In this document: positions 1-6,298 of the stretch, one piece after another
Layout of the letters: each line of letters begins with the position of its first letter
How positions within the stretch are numbered: the first letter of the stretch is position 1
Assembly: GCA_030670015.1 (NCBI GenBank)
Contig: DAOVCM010000014.1
Location: 1-11,569 of the forward strand
Origin: Candidatus Bathyarchaeota archaeon
GTDB taxonomy: Archaea; Thermoproteota; Bathyarchaeia; TCS64
Direction of reading: 5' to 3'
Length of the DNA stretch: 11,569 nt
Made by a program: the position numbers and the translations under genes
The notes under the pieces: generated by a model
What the model was told of the DNA's origin: nothing
Seen by the model: only the letters and a program-made list of their open reading frames with translations
Databases searched by the model: none

Positions 1-1
1 T

Positions 2-433
2 CTAACGTTTCTCGCGGTACTCGTGGAGCTTTTCCTCGAGTCGTTTGTCGCTGAGGGCGAGTATCTCTACGGCTAGCAGGGCGGCGTTTCTGGCGCCGTC
101 TATGGCTACGGTGGCGACGGGGACTCCTGTGGGCATCTGGACGATGCTTAGGAGGCTGTCGAGGCCCCCGAGCTTGACGTCCTTGGGTACTCCGATGACG
201 GGTTTGATTGTTTGGGCGGCTACTGCGCCGGGTAGGGCTGCGGCGAGGCCTGCTATGCAGATGTACAAGTCTGCGTCGCTGTGTTTGATGTGGTGGGTGA
301 GTTTCTGGGGGTTCCTGTGGGCGGAGATTACGTTGAGCTCGTGTGGCACATTGAATTCTTCTAGTATCTGTGCGGCTTTTTCGCCTAGCTCTGTGTCGCT
401 TTTACTGCCTATTATGATGGAGACTTTGGTCAT
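2..433 (-). CDS. purE: PurE, 5-(carboxyamino)imidazole ribonucleotide mutase / AIR carboxylase, archaeal type
   Basis: This enzyme of purine biosynthesis forms 4-carboxy-5-aminoimidazole ribonucleotide, either by moving the carboxylate of N5-CAIR or by direct carboxylation of AIR. The 143-aa protein shows the nucleotide-binding start IIIGSKSD (residues 6-13), the catalytic ISAHRNP loop (36-42, His39), AGLAAALPG (61-69) and the GGLDSLLSIVQMP stretch (89-101). The His of the common bacterial AAHLPG motif is Ala66 here; from memory many archaeal PurE proteins share this. The frame stays open upstream to a GTG at 535, but those 34 extra residues are polar and unlike the family. ATG 433 is preferred because a TATA-like box is centred about 27 bases upstream, as for a leaderless archaeal mRNA. 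The stop lies at 2-4, so the gene is complete. Whether it uses N5-CAIR or AIR cannot be told without purK. Confidence 0.93.
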   Translation of the reverse strand: MTKVSIIIGSKSDTELGEKAAQILEEFNVPHELNVISAHRNPQKLTHHIKHSDADLYICIAGLAAALPGAVAAQTIKPVIGVPKDVKLGGLDSLLSIVQMPTGVPVATVAIDGARNAALLAVEILALSDKRLEEKLHEYREKR

Positions 434-455
434 GGTGTGGTTGTCTGTAGCTTCT

Positions 456-464
456 GTATTTAGG
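456..464 (-). promoter_or_regulatory. TATA-like box of purE
   Basis: The minus strand reads CCTAAATAC here. Its centre is about 27 bases from ATG 433, the archaeal TATA-to-start distance expected for a leaderless transcript. This argues against the longer GTG 535 reading, which the box would fall inside. It is a motif match only. Confidence 0.4.
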
Positions 465-557
465 TTGTTCGGGGTCTGCGTGGGTTTATCTGGCTTGTTC
501 CTAGTTACTTGGGACGCTGATGTTGAATTTCTCACACAGTAAGAAAGATAAGATGAT

Positions 558-1889
558 GTGAGAATATTGTTGGACGTGGAAGAAGCAACCAGAAAGAAGG
601 CAGAGCTCCGGGAAGCGGTGAACCAGTGGAAACAACAGAACCCCGACTGGGAAGATACGGAGCCGATGAATGTCCTTCGATCAAAGATAGAGAAGGGAAC
701 CTACACCGGGTACAAGTCGGTGCTACCCGTCTTCCTGTATTGGGAGGACAAGTCGCCAGACCAGATCATAGCTGAAAGAGAAGCCCATCTGAGGAGCGAC
801 GATCGTAAACTGCGTTTCTATTATGAGGATAGAATGGATGAGTTCAAACAGTTCCTCATTGAACATCATTATGGTTCAGGTACCATCAAGAATTATCTGA
901 GCCGTGTAGCCGGGTTCTTCTCGAATAACAGGCTTGGCTTGAATCTGGATAAGACGTTCTGGAAGCGTGCAGACAAGTCGGCAAGCGAGCTTGCCCAAGC
1001 CCTCGAAGTCACCAAGCGGTACCCGGATAACGATGAGATGAGGCTAATAATCGAGCTGGGAAACAACCAGCAGACCCTCGCCATACTGCTCGGCTACCAG
1101 TGCGGACTCGTACCCGCGGACATAGTGACCTTGACTTGGGAACGGCTGAACATCGACTTTGAATCAGAGGAACGCGAGTTCATCCACGTGGAGAACGTAA
1201 GGGAGAAGACGGGCGCCCTTCACGTGTTCATCCTTAACCCGGACTTGCTGCACTATCTGAGGGCTCAATGGATCGACTCAGGCAAACCTAGGAGCGGATG
1301 GGTGTTTGAGGGATACAAGGGCTCCAGTATGTCGCCGCGGAACCTTAACCAGTTCTTCAAGGACATGTCGGTGAAGACGCTGGGCGAGAACCGGGGCTCT
1401 CAGCTCGTGTTCAAGGACCTACGGGACAGCTATAACGAGGCGATTCTGGATAGTGACGTGAACGAGGAGATCAAGGACACCCTGATGGGGCATCTGCGGG
1501 AGAGTGCGAAGGCGAACTACTCTATATCAATGGGTACCATGGTGAGGACGTACCGTGAGAAGATATTCCCGCGGCTCGCTGTTAATGGTTGGAGGCTGAA
1601 GCAGAAGGCGTCAGAGGTAGACAAATTAGCTAAAGCCGTGGAGAGTCTCAGGGACGCTTTGACTCAGGTTGAGCGCGAGAACACGGCGTATAAGACCCGT
1701 GTAGACAATCTGCAGATTGAGCTTGTCCGGATTGAGGCGGAGAAGGTGTCCGTTGAGGACCTTCAGAGCCTTGAGGACAAGTACGAGTCGGTGCTGAGCT
1801 ACATGAAGAACCTCGAAGTCTTTGATGTCTTCTATAAGAAGGACCCTGACAAGTTACTGCTCATGTTGAGAGAGAAGATGGAGGAATAA
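558..1889 (+). CDS. Diverged tyrosine recombinase/integrase with C-terminal coiled coil
   Basis: This is a 443-aa site-specific recombinase of the phage-integrase (tyrosine recombinase) superfamily. Residues about 85-150 form a core-binding domain (FLIEHHYGSGTIKNYLSRV), and about 155-330 the catalytic domain. Visible catalytic positions are the beta-hairpin Lys217 (REKTG), Lys286-Asp-Leu-Arg289 in the HxxR box, His312 (MGHLRE) and the likely nucleophile Tyr321 (ANYS). The first catalytic Arg, expected in GLR-P-x-D, is Val185 (GLVPADIVTLTW), so activity is uncertain. Residues about 345-420 are heptad-rich and predicted coiled coil, unusual after the catalytic Tyr. The start is GTG 558; no ATG lies near it in frame and the ribosome site is weak. 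The gene is complete and faces away from purE. No other viral or plasmid gene is evident nearby. It may be a remnant of an integrated element or a domesticated recombinase. Confidence 0.8.
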   Translation: MRILLDVEEATRKKAELREAVNQWKQQNPDWEDTEPMNVLRSKIEKGTYTGYKSVLPVFLYWEDKSPDQIIAEREAHLRSDDRKLRFYYEDRMDEFKQFLIEHHYGSGTIKNYLSRVAGFFSNNRLGLNLDKTFWKRADKSASELAQALEVTKRYPDNDEMRLIIELGNNQQTLAILLGYQCGLVPADIVTLTWERLNIDFESEEREFIHVENVREKTGALHVFILNPDLLHYLRAQWIDSGKPRSGWVFEGYKGSSMSPRNLNQFFKDMSVKTLGENRGSQLVFKDLRDSYNEAILDSDVNEEIKDTLMGHLRESAKANYSISMGTMVRTYREKIFPRLAVNGWRLKQKASEVDKLAKAVESLRDALTQVERENTAYKTRVDNLQIELVRIEAEKVSVEDLQSLEDKYESVLSYMKNLEVFDVFYKKDPDKLLLMLREKMEE

Positions 1890-1908
1890 TAGCTGGGGTC
1901 TGCTCATC

Positions 1909-1949
1909 GGCGCCACCACTCCGCTTCGCTCCGTGGTCCGTGTGGCGCC
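1909..1949. repeat. GC-rich inverted repeat after the recombinase gene
   Basis: GGCGCCAC at 1909-1916 is matched by GTGGCGCC at 1942-1949, an 8-bp perfect stem, with further CAC/GTG pairing inside around CCGCTTCGCTCC. It lies 20 bases past the recombinase stop codon. It could be a transcription terminator, a structured RNA end or a recombination site; no T-run follows immediately, so simple termination is not obvious. Confidence 0.6.
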
Positions 1950-1996
1950 TCTTCGCTTTTCAAAAAATATATGCAGATGGTGGGTGGTGAACGGTC

Positions 1997-2007
1997 GCCC
2001 TTCGGGC
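1997..2007. repeat. Small GCCC-TTC-GGGC hairpin
   Basis: GCCC (1997-2000) and GGGC (2004-2007) form a four-base stem around TTC. It sits between two longer GC-rich inverted repeats and may be part of one folded region. Such short GC hairpins also occur by chance. Confidence 0.35.
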
Positions 2008-2016
2008 TCTCTGGGT

Positions 2017-2039
2017 GCCCCGCTCCTTCGGCGCGGGGC
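2017..2039. terminator. GC-rich hairpin, possible bidirectional terminator
   Basis: GCCCCGC (2017-2023) pairs with GCGGGGC (2033-2039) around a nine-base loop. On the minus strand it begins at the stop codon (2039-2041) of the putative 52-aa gene, a position typical of an intrinsic terminator. On the plus strand it lies 127 bases past the recombinase stop. A good T-run is lacking on either side, so termination is an inference from position. Confidence 0.4.
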
Positions 2040-2197
2040 TACTCTGCTTCTAGATAGATATTCATGCCGTTTTTGCTGAGCTCCCATCTTCTTTTTTTCT
2101 TCAATTGGTTCAGTTCTCTAAGTTGTTTTATGGATAGGCTCTCGATTGCATAGGTTCCGCTCGGTGTTTTTTTAGTTATTTTTAGGCGCATACGCAT
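2039..2197 (-). CDS. Putative small basic protein, 52 aa
   Basis: I do not recognise this protein. The minus strand has an open frame from ATG 2197 (or ATG 2191) to TAG at 2041-2039. It encodes a Lys/Arg-rich peptide beginning MRMRLKITKKTPSG, with SIKQLRELNQLKKKRRWEL in the middle and ending NIYLEAE. Support comes from its protein-like composition, a GGTGG element six bases before the start that could serve as ribosome-binding site, and a GC-rich hairpin starting at its stop codon. It is convergent with the recombinase gene and may belong to the same element, perhaps as a small DNA-binding protein, but no HTH or ribbon motif is clear. It could also be a chance frame. Confidence 0.4.
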   Translation of the reverse strand: MRMRLKITKKTPSGTYAIESLSIKQLRELNQLKKKRRWELSKNGMNIYLEAE

Positions 2198-2369
2198 TAA
2201 AACCACCGGTGGGATAAAGGGAAAAGTAGGTAATAAACGTGTTTAAAGGCCTATCTCTGTTGTTCTTTAGTAGGCAGGATAGGCGATACCATGTTGACGC
2301 ACGCGGTGAGGGCCCACGTTAAGTAATTTATCTTTCTATGCTACACTCACGAGAAATAGGCGTTTTAAT

Positions 2370-3506
2370 GTGATTAGTCTAAGCCACATGTTCACACATG
2401 TCTTTGATATGATGAATTTAGCATTAATACCTGTCTTCATCGATGAATTTGGTTTAACAACAATGCAGGCTGGATTGATAACGACCATCATCCTTCTCGC
2501 GAGCACGGTTTCCAGTGTTATCAGTGGGGTTCTTATCAGTAAATTAGGGTATAAACCAATCATGGTTTCAAGCCTAATTATAATGGGTATTTCTTCAATC
2601 CTAGTGAGTAGGGTGAATAGTTACTTTATGCTGATTGTTGATTTATCCCTCATGATATTCGCGAGTAGGTTATTTTGCCCCCCAGCACTAAGCATAGTCA
2701 GCGAATCATGTGATAACTGTGAACAAGACCGTGGAAAAACCGTTGGTTTCCACGTCTCAATTGTAATGATCGGGATCGCTTCAGGCCCCATCTTTCTGGG
2801 ACTCTTAATGTATCACTTCGCTTGGAGGTTAGCATATCTCGTTCTAGCCGTACCTCTATTTTTATCCATTATTCCCATAGCCGCTATTAAGATGACTTCA
2901 TTAAATACAGAGGGAGATAAGAAAAATGAATCAGAAAAAAGTCAACTCGGTAAACTACCTTCCTTCATTTCCCTAGGCTTCGTATTGATCCTTATCGCGC
3001 TTGGCTTCAGATCTATAGGTCTTCAAGGCGTTTCCACATTCATGACCACGTATCTGACCGCTGAGAAGGGATTATCAACTTCTCTTTCAAGCATATTCTA
3101 TGGTGTTGGTAGCGGTGTGGGTATCATAGGTGTCTCTTTAGGCGGTATATTAAGTGATAAAATAGGGGAAAAACGATGGATAACCATAACTTGGATCGGA
3201 GGAATAATATCCCTTCTCGCTTTCTCAATATCCCCCTCAATAGGAGCATTAGCTTTTTTCTACATCTTATACCGTATATTTAACTCTGGTTCAACTGCGC
3301 CAGTAATGTCTCTTGTAGCTAGTTTTACATCAAAAAACCGGAGAGGTTTAGGCTATACGCTATATTTCTTTTCCACGAGCTTGATGAGTGCATTTTCTCC
3401 ACTCGTTTCAGCAAAAATCATCGATGCATTAGGCATTTGGTACATCTTTCCCTTTACCTTAATCATGCTTACCTTTTCAATCCTAGTCATACAGAAGGCT
3501 ATATGA
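2370..3506 (+). CDS. Major facilitator superfamily transporter
   Basis: A 378-aa membrane protein with the features of the major facilitator superfamily: two halves of hydrophobic segments, about 12 in all, split by a charged loop at about 172-195 (KMTSLNTEGDKKNESEK). A weak motif A follows TM2 (GVLISKLGYKP, with Ser for the usual Asp) and a better copy lies in the second half (GGILSDKIGEKR). The substrate cannot be inferred; family members move small molecules by proton or ion coupling. The GTG at 2370 is the only normal start codon in frame, and it leaves almost nothing before TM1. The frame is open back to 2310 and encodes TRNRRFNVISLSH, which looks like an MFS lead-in but lacks a start codon. 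An AATTTATC box at about 2326 would fit a promoter. It is AT-rich compared with the recombinase and purE genes. Confidence 0.82.
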   Translation: MISLSHMFTHVFDMMNLALIPVFIDEFGLTTMQAGLITTIILLASTVSSVISGVLISKLGYKPIMVSSLIIMGISSILVSRVNSYFMLIVDLSLMIFASRLFCPPALSIVSESCDNCEQDRGKTVGFHVSIVMIGIASGPIFLGLLMYHFAWRLAYLVLAVPLFLSIIPIAAIKMTSLNTEGDKKNESEKSQLGKLPSFISLGFVLILIALGFRSIGLQGVSTFMTTYLTAEKGLSTSLSSIFYGVGSGVGIIGVSLGGILSDKIGEKRWITITWIGGIISLLAFSISPSIGALAFFYILYRIFNSGSTAPVMSLVASFTSKNRRGLGYTLYFFSTSLMSAFSPLVSAKIIDALGIWYIFPFTLIMLTFSILVIQKAI

Positions 3507-3588
3507 TGAATCTTTATTGACATATATGCGTTAATTTTAGTTCATTATATTTTTACAATGGCTTGGTTCCTTGTGCGTAGACGATAAG

Positions 3589-3597
3589 GTTTATATT
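3589..3597 (+). promoter_or_regulatory. TATA-like box before the Cys-rich protein gene
   Basis: TTTATATTA is centred about 35 bases before the TTG start at 3628, which predicts a transcript with a very short leader. This is a sequence match only, but it is the strongest TATA-like element in this gap. Confidence 0.4.
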
Positions 3598-3627
3598 ATG
3601 TGCGTATGAACATAATGTTGGTAAGTT

Positions 3628-4068
3628 TTGTATAAAATCGACCAAAGCTATATACATAAAAATTGCATCCACTATAAAGATGGATTCTGCACTTTAAACC
3701 AAATTTCCGTAGATCCAGATAGCGCTGCTTGTCCAAGATTCACACCTAAACATGTGACGAAGACAGGTAAAAATGAAGGAGCCTCTCTGGGTTATATGCA
3801 ACCCAATCAACAGTATCCCTCTCAGGAGGGGCAAGGTTACTCTCTTGGCAGATGGAGCACCGGTCTTGGTATAGGTGGAAAGAGAAGAATTCAACGTGGT
3901 GGAAGGGGTGGAGCAATAAAAAGAATAGCTGCTGGCTCTTATAACCTCAATATGCCGTTACCAGAGTCCATCTCACCAGCACAAGAGAAGCAGAACCTCA
4001 CAAATCAGCTAGAAGACCTCAAGAAGAAATTAAAGGATATAAAGCAGAGGCTGGAAAAGTTAGATTAA
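3628..4068 (+). CDS. Small Cys-rich protein with Gly/Arg-rich middle and coiled-coil C-terminus (DUF5320-like tail)
   Basis: A 146-aa protein of unknown function. The N-terminus carries three cysteines in a compact pattern, NC13-x7-C21-x13-C35P, within CIHYKDGFC and DSAACPRF. This is typical of small archaeal metal- or Fe-S-binding modules. Residues about 70-105 are rich in Gly, Arg and Gln (GGKRRIQRGGRGGAIKR). The last 35 residues form a charged helix with heptads (QLEDLKKKLKDIKQRLEKL), resembling the tail of DUF5320 proteins, which from memory often sit beside Mrp/NifX-type Fe-S genes in anaerobes. The start is TTG 3628; an in-frame TAA at 3622 excludes a longer form, and no ATG precedes the first Cys. 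It is transcribed alone. A ferredoxin remnant lies about 90 bases downstream. No function is assigned. Confidence 0.72.
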   Translation: MYKIDQSYIHKNCIHYKDGFCTLNQISVDPDSAACPRFTPKHVTKTGKNEGASLGYMQPNQQYPSQEGQGYSLGRWSTGLGIGGKRRIQRGGRGGAIKRIAAGSYNLNMPLPESISPAQEKQNLTNQLEDLKKKLKDIKQRLEKLD

Positions 4069-4161
4069 ACATGGTTCAATCCACTTTTCAAGTTTTACTT
4101 CATTTCCTTAACGGCCTCCTAGGTATAGTTTCATCTATTGAACTAAGATGGATTGCTGGAT

Positions 4162-4221
4162 ATGCATGTTAGAATAAAGATCGACTATAACCGTTGCACG
4201 GGGTGTAGACTCTGTGTGTGA
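4162..4221 (+). pseudogene. Truncated ferredoxin-like 4Fe-4S remnant
   Basis: From ATG 4162 the plus strand reads MHVRIKIDYNRCTGCRLCV and then TGA at 4219-4221. The string I-D-Y-x-x-C-T-G-C-x-L-C-V is the hallmark start of a bacterial-type 4Fe-4S ferredoxin, where E-x-C-P and a second cluster should follow. Omitting one base gives CVEL before another stop, so both a frameshift and a stop seem present. The frame after TGA runs to TAA at 4339 but has no further cluster motif. Positions 4069-4381 hold nothing else I can support as a gene. I read it as a decayed ferredoxin; a real 19-aa peptide is less likely. Confidence 0.5.
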
Positions 4222-4344
4222 GCTCTAATCCTTATGGTGTTCTTGCTTAGCTTGACCCCTCATCGTAAGTGGCTAATCACGCGCTTGGTTAGATTTATTG
4301 ATGAATTAACTCACATCGATCAGAACTTTGTAGGCGCATAATAT

Positions 4345-4365
4345 TTCATGTGCTTGTTCATGTGC
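4345..4365. repeat. Direct repeat TTCATGTGC, two copies
   Basis: TTCATGTGC occurs at 4345-4353 and 4357-4365, a 12-base period. It lies between the ferredoxin remnant and the 3' end of feoB. The minus strand just after the feoB stop is T-rich (GGTTTTTAATTTTGG), which may serve as a terminator. No function is evident for the repeat. Confidence 0.35.
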
Positions 4366-4381
4366 CTGACGGTCACCAAAA

Positions 4382-6295
4382 TTAAAAACCTAGAACGGCT
4401 ATAAAATTAGAAATTAAACCCGTTACCAGAATACCATACAAAAAGCCTGAGAAAGTTAAATAAACTGCAACCTTCCACCCAAACTCCTTCCAAACCATAG
4501 ACGACGCAATTATACATGGAAATTGAATTGATGCCTGTAAACCGAAAATAAAAATCTGAGTAGAAGAGAGATAAGAACTTATATCTGTTGTACCTAACAC
4601 GGTGAAAAGCATGCTTATGGTTAAATCCTTCTGCAGATAACCATATATGAGAGGTAATACTGCTTCCGGTGGAAGCCTGAGCCATAAACCCAGAGGGGTT
4701 AAGGGTTGTATAAGGAAATCCACCAAACCAACATACTCCATGAGGCTATAAACCACGCCACCGAATATTAAAAGGGGAATAACTACTTTAACGAAGTCTT
4801 GCATCCTTATCCAACTCTTAACAGCTACGTTGTGAAGTAACGGCCTTCTATAGGGTGGAAGCTCAAGAAGGAAAGGAGAAGGCTCTACTTTCACGAACAA
4901 GCCTGAAATCTTTGAGAAAAAGAGACCAGAAACGATAGCGATGACATATGTAGCAATAGCATAGTTTACACCTGCGTATGAGGCTACGAGCCCCATGATT
5001 ATCGCTGTCCTTGAGGAGCAAGGAATACCTACGAACGTTGCCGTTGCGCGTAGCCTTTCAGCTCTAGTTCTTAGTATCCTTGTTGCACTGATCGCTGGAA
5101 CGGTGCAGCCAAAGTTTAGCATCATGGGGACGACGGCGTTTCCTGGCAAGTCCAGCTTCGCTAGGAATCTTGAGAAACTTAATACGATCCTAGATAAAAG
5201 ACCAGTATCTTCTAGAAGACTTAGGAAGATGTAGAATATGAGGACGTACGCTAACGCTATGCCTACGCCTGAAGCAGCTCCGCTTAGTGCGTTTCCTAGA
5301 ACATCTGCGGCCACGCCTGTTAAACTCCAGTTTTTTATTATCCAGGCAACCATCGCTTCGGCTGCCTCTACAGATTTATCCTGTAGAAAGCCTCCTAACA
5401 CGAGCATGATGTAGAAGATAGCTATAATGGTTGAAAGACATAGAATCCACCCATAATGTTGGTTCATCAGAACCCGATCCAGTCTCTCTGATAAAGGCTC
5501 TTTTAACTCTCTAATTGAGGTTAATTTGACGCACTGTTTGCAGAATGAGGAAGCACAGCCGTATCGTGTAAGCATTATGTCTCCTGAAAGATCGGGATGG
5601 TATTGTTTTACCTCCTCAGGGAGTAATTTATCTATCGAGTCGGTGAGAAGGCTGTTAAACTCCTCGTCTCCCTCCAAGGCTCTTAAGGCGGCAAACCTTC
5701 GGTACACCTTCATTGATGCAGGTAAATTCGAGTAGATTTCCTTGAGTGCTTCCTCTATATGGTCATCGTATTGGATGATCAATGGTTTGATTTCAGTTTG
5801 AAGTTTATCTGTCTCAGAAATAATTAAGGATAAAGCCTTCAACCCATGACCCGTGAGGGGGTTGATAGTGATTACTGGGGCTCCAAGAGCATCCGAAAGT
5901 TTGTTAATATTTGTTACCACGCCTTTCCTACGTGCATCTTCTACGAAGTTTAGGGCGACTACCAGTGGAATCCCTGTCTCCCTGAGCTGAAGCGTTAGGT
6001 AAAATCCTCTTTCAAGGCTTGTCGCATCTACTAGGTTTACAACAAGGTCGTAGTCTCTCTCCAGTATGTGCTCTTTCGTCACCTTTTCCTCAAGCGTGGC
6101 ATCCGATAGGCTGTATATTCCAGGGGTGTCGATGATCTCGACTTCAATTCTTTCAAGTAAAGTATGGGCTTTGGTGACTTCAACCGTAGTTCCAGGATAG
6201 TTTGATACGATCGCCTTCGCTCCTGCCAAAGCGTTTAGTAGACTTGATTTTCCAGAGTTTGGCTGGCCCACGAGTAAAACTTTGATGCTTTCCAC
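4382..6295 (-). CDS. feoB: FeoB, ferrous iron transporter with N-terminal GTPase domain
   Basis: FeoB imports Fe2+ through the cytoplasmic membrane and is coupled to its own G domain. In this 637-aa protein, residues 1-165 are the G domain: G1 GQPNSGKSS (10-18), G2 NYPGTT (32-37), G3 DTPG (56-59). The G4 site reads NFVED (116-120), placing Glu119 where FeoB proteins normally have the NxxD Asp. A helical region follows, then an unusual Cys group (Cys247, Cys252, Cys255) before the first membrane helix near 282. The membrane part has the family motifs: LLEDTGLLSR, GCTVPAISATR (Cys397), IPCSSRT (Cys426), ELPPYRRP (478-485) and a final FPC (592-594). The length is at the short end for the family. 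The start is GTG, three bases after the upstream repressor gene, so the two are likely co-transcribed. No separate FeoA gene is present; a FeoA-like domain is fused to the repressor. Confidence 0.93.
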   Translation of the reverse strand: MESIKVLLVGQPNSGKSSLLNALAGAKAIVSNYPGTTVEVTKAHTLLERIEVEIIDTPGIYSLSDATLEEKVTKEHILERDYDLVVNLVDATSLERGFYLTLQLRETGIPLVVALNFVEDARRKGVVTNINKLSDALGAPVITINPLTGHGLKALSLIISETDKLQTEIKPLIIQYDDHIEEALKEIYSNLPASMKVYRRFAALRALEGDEEFNSLLTDSIDKLLPEEVKQYHPDLSGDIMLTRYGCASSFCKQCVKLTSIRELKEPLSERLDRVLMNQHYGWILCLSTIIAIFYIMLVLGGFLQDKSVEAAEAMVAWIIKNWSLTGVAADVLGNALSGAASGVGIALAYVLIFYIFLSLLEDTGLLSRIVLSFSRFLAKLDLPGNAVVPMMLNFGCTVPAISATRILRTRAERLRATATFVGIPCSSRTAIIMGLVASYAGVNYAIATYVIAIVSGLFFSKISGLFVKVEPSPFLLELPPYRRPLLHNVAVKSWIRMQDFVKVVIPLLIFGGVVYSLMEYVGLVDFLIQPLTPLGLWLRLPPEAVLPLIYGYLQKDLTISMLFTVLGTTDISSYLSSTQIFIFGLQASIQFPCIIASSMVWKEFGWKVAVYLTFSGFLYGILVTGLISNFIAVLGF

Positions 6296-6298
6296 TAT

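Noticed and set aside
434..535. 34-residue N-terminal extension of PurE from GTG 535
   Set aside because: It is polar and low-complexity, unlike the family. A TATA-like box inside it is spaced for a start at ATG 433.
1890..2369. CRISPR array or tandem repeat in the structured gap
   Set aside because: The inverted repeats differ from one another and there is no regular direct repeat with spacers.
4222..4341. TGA at 4219 as selenocysteine or read-through in a longer ferredoxin frame
   Set aside because: The frame after TGA has no further Cys and no C-P motif, and a one-base shift restores CVEL before another stop. Decay explains it better.
4069..4381. tRNA-like GGTTCAATCC near 4073
   Set aside because: It overlaps the end of the Cys-rich gene and no acceptor or anticodon stems can be built around it. 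No tRNA or rRNA was found elsewhere in the window.
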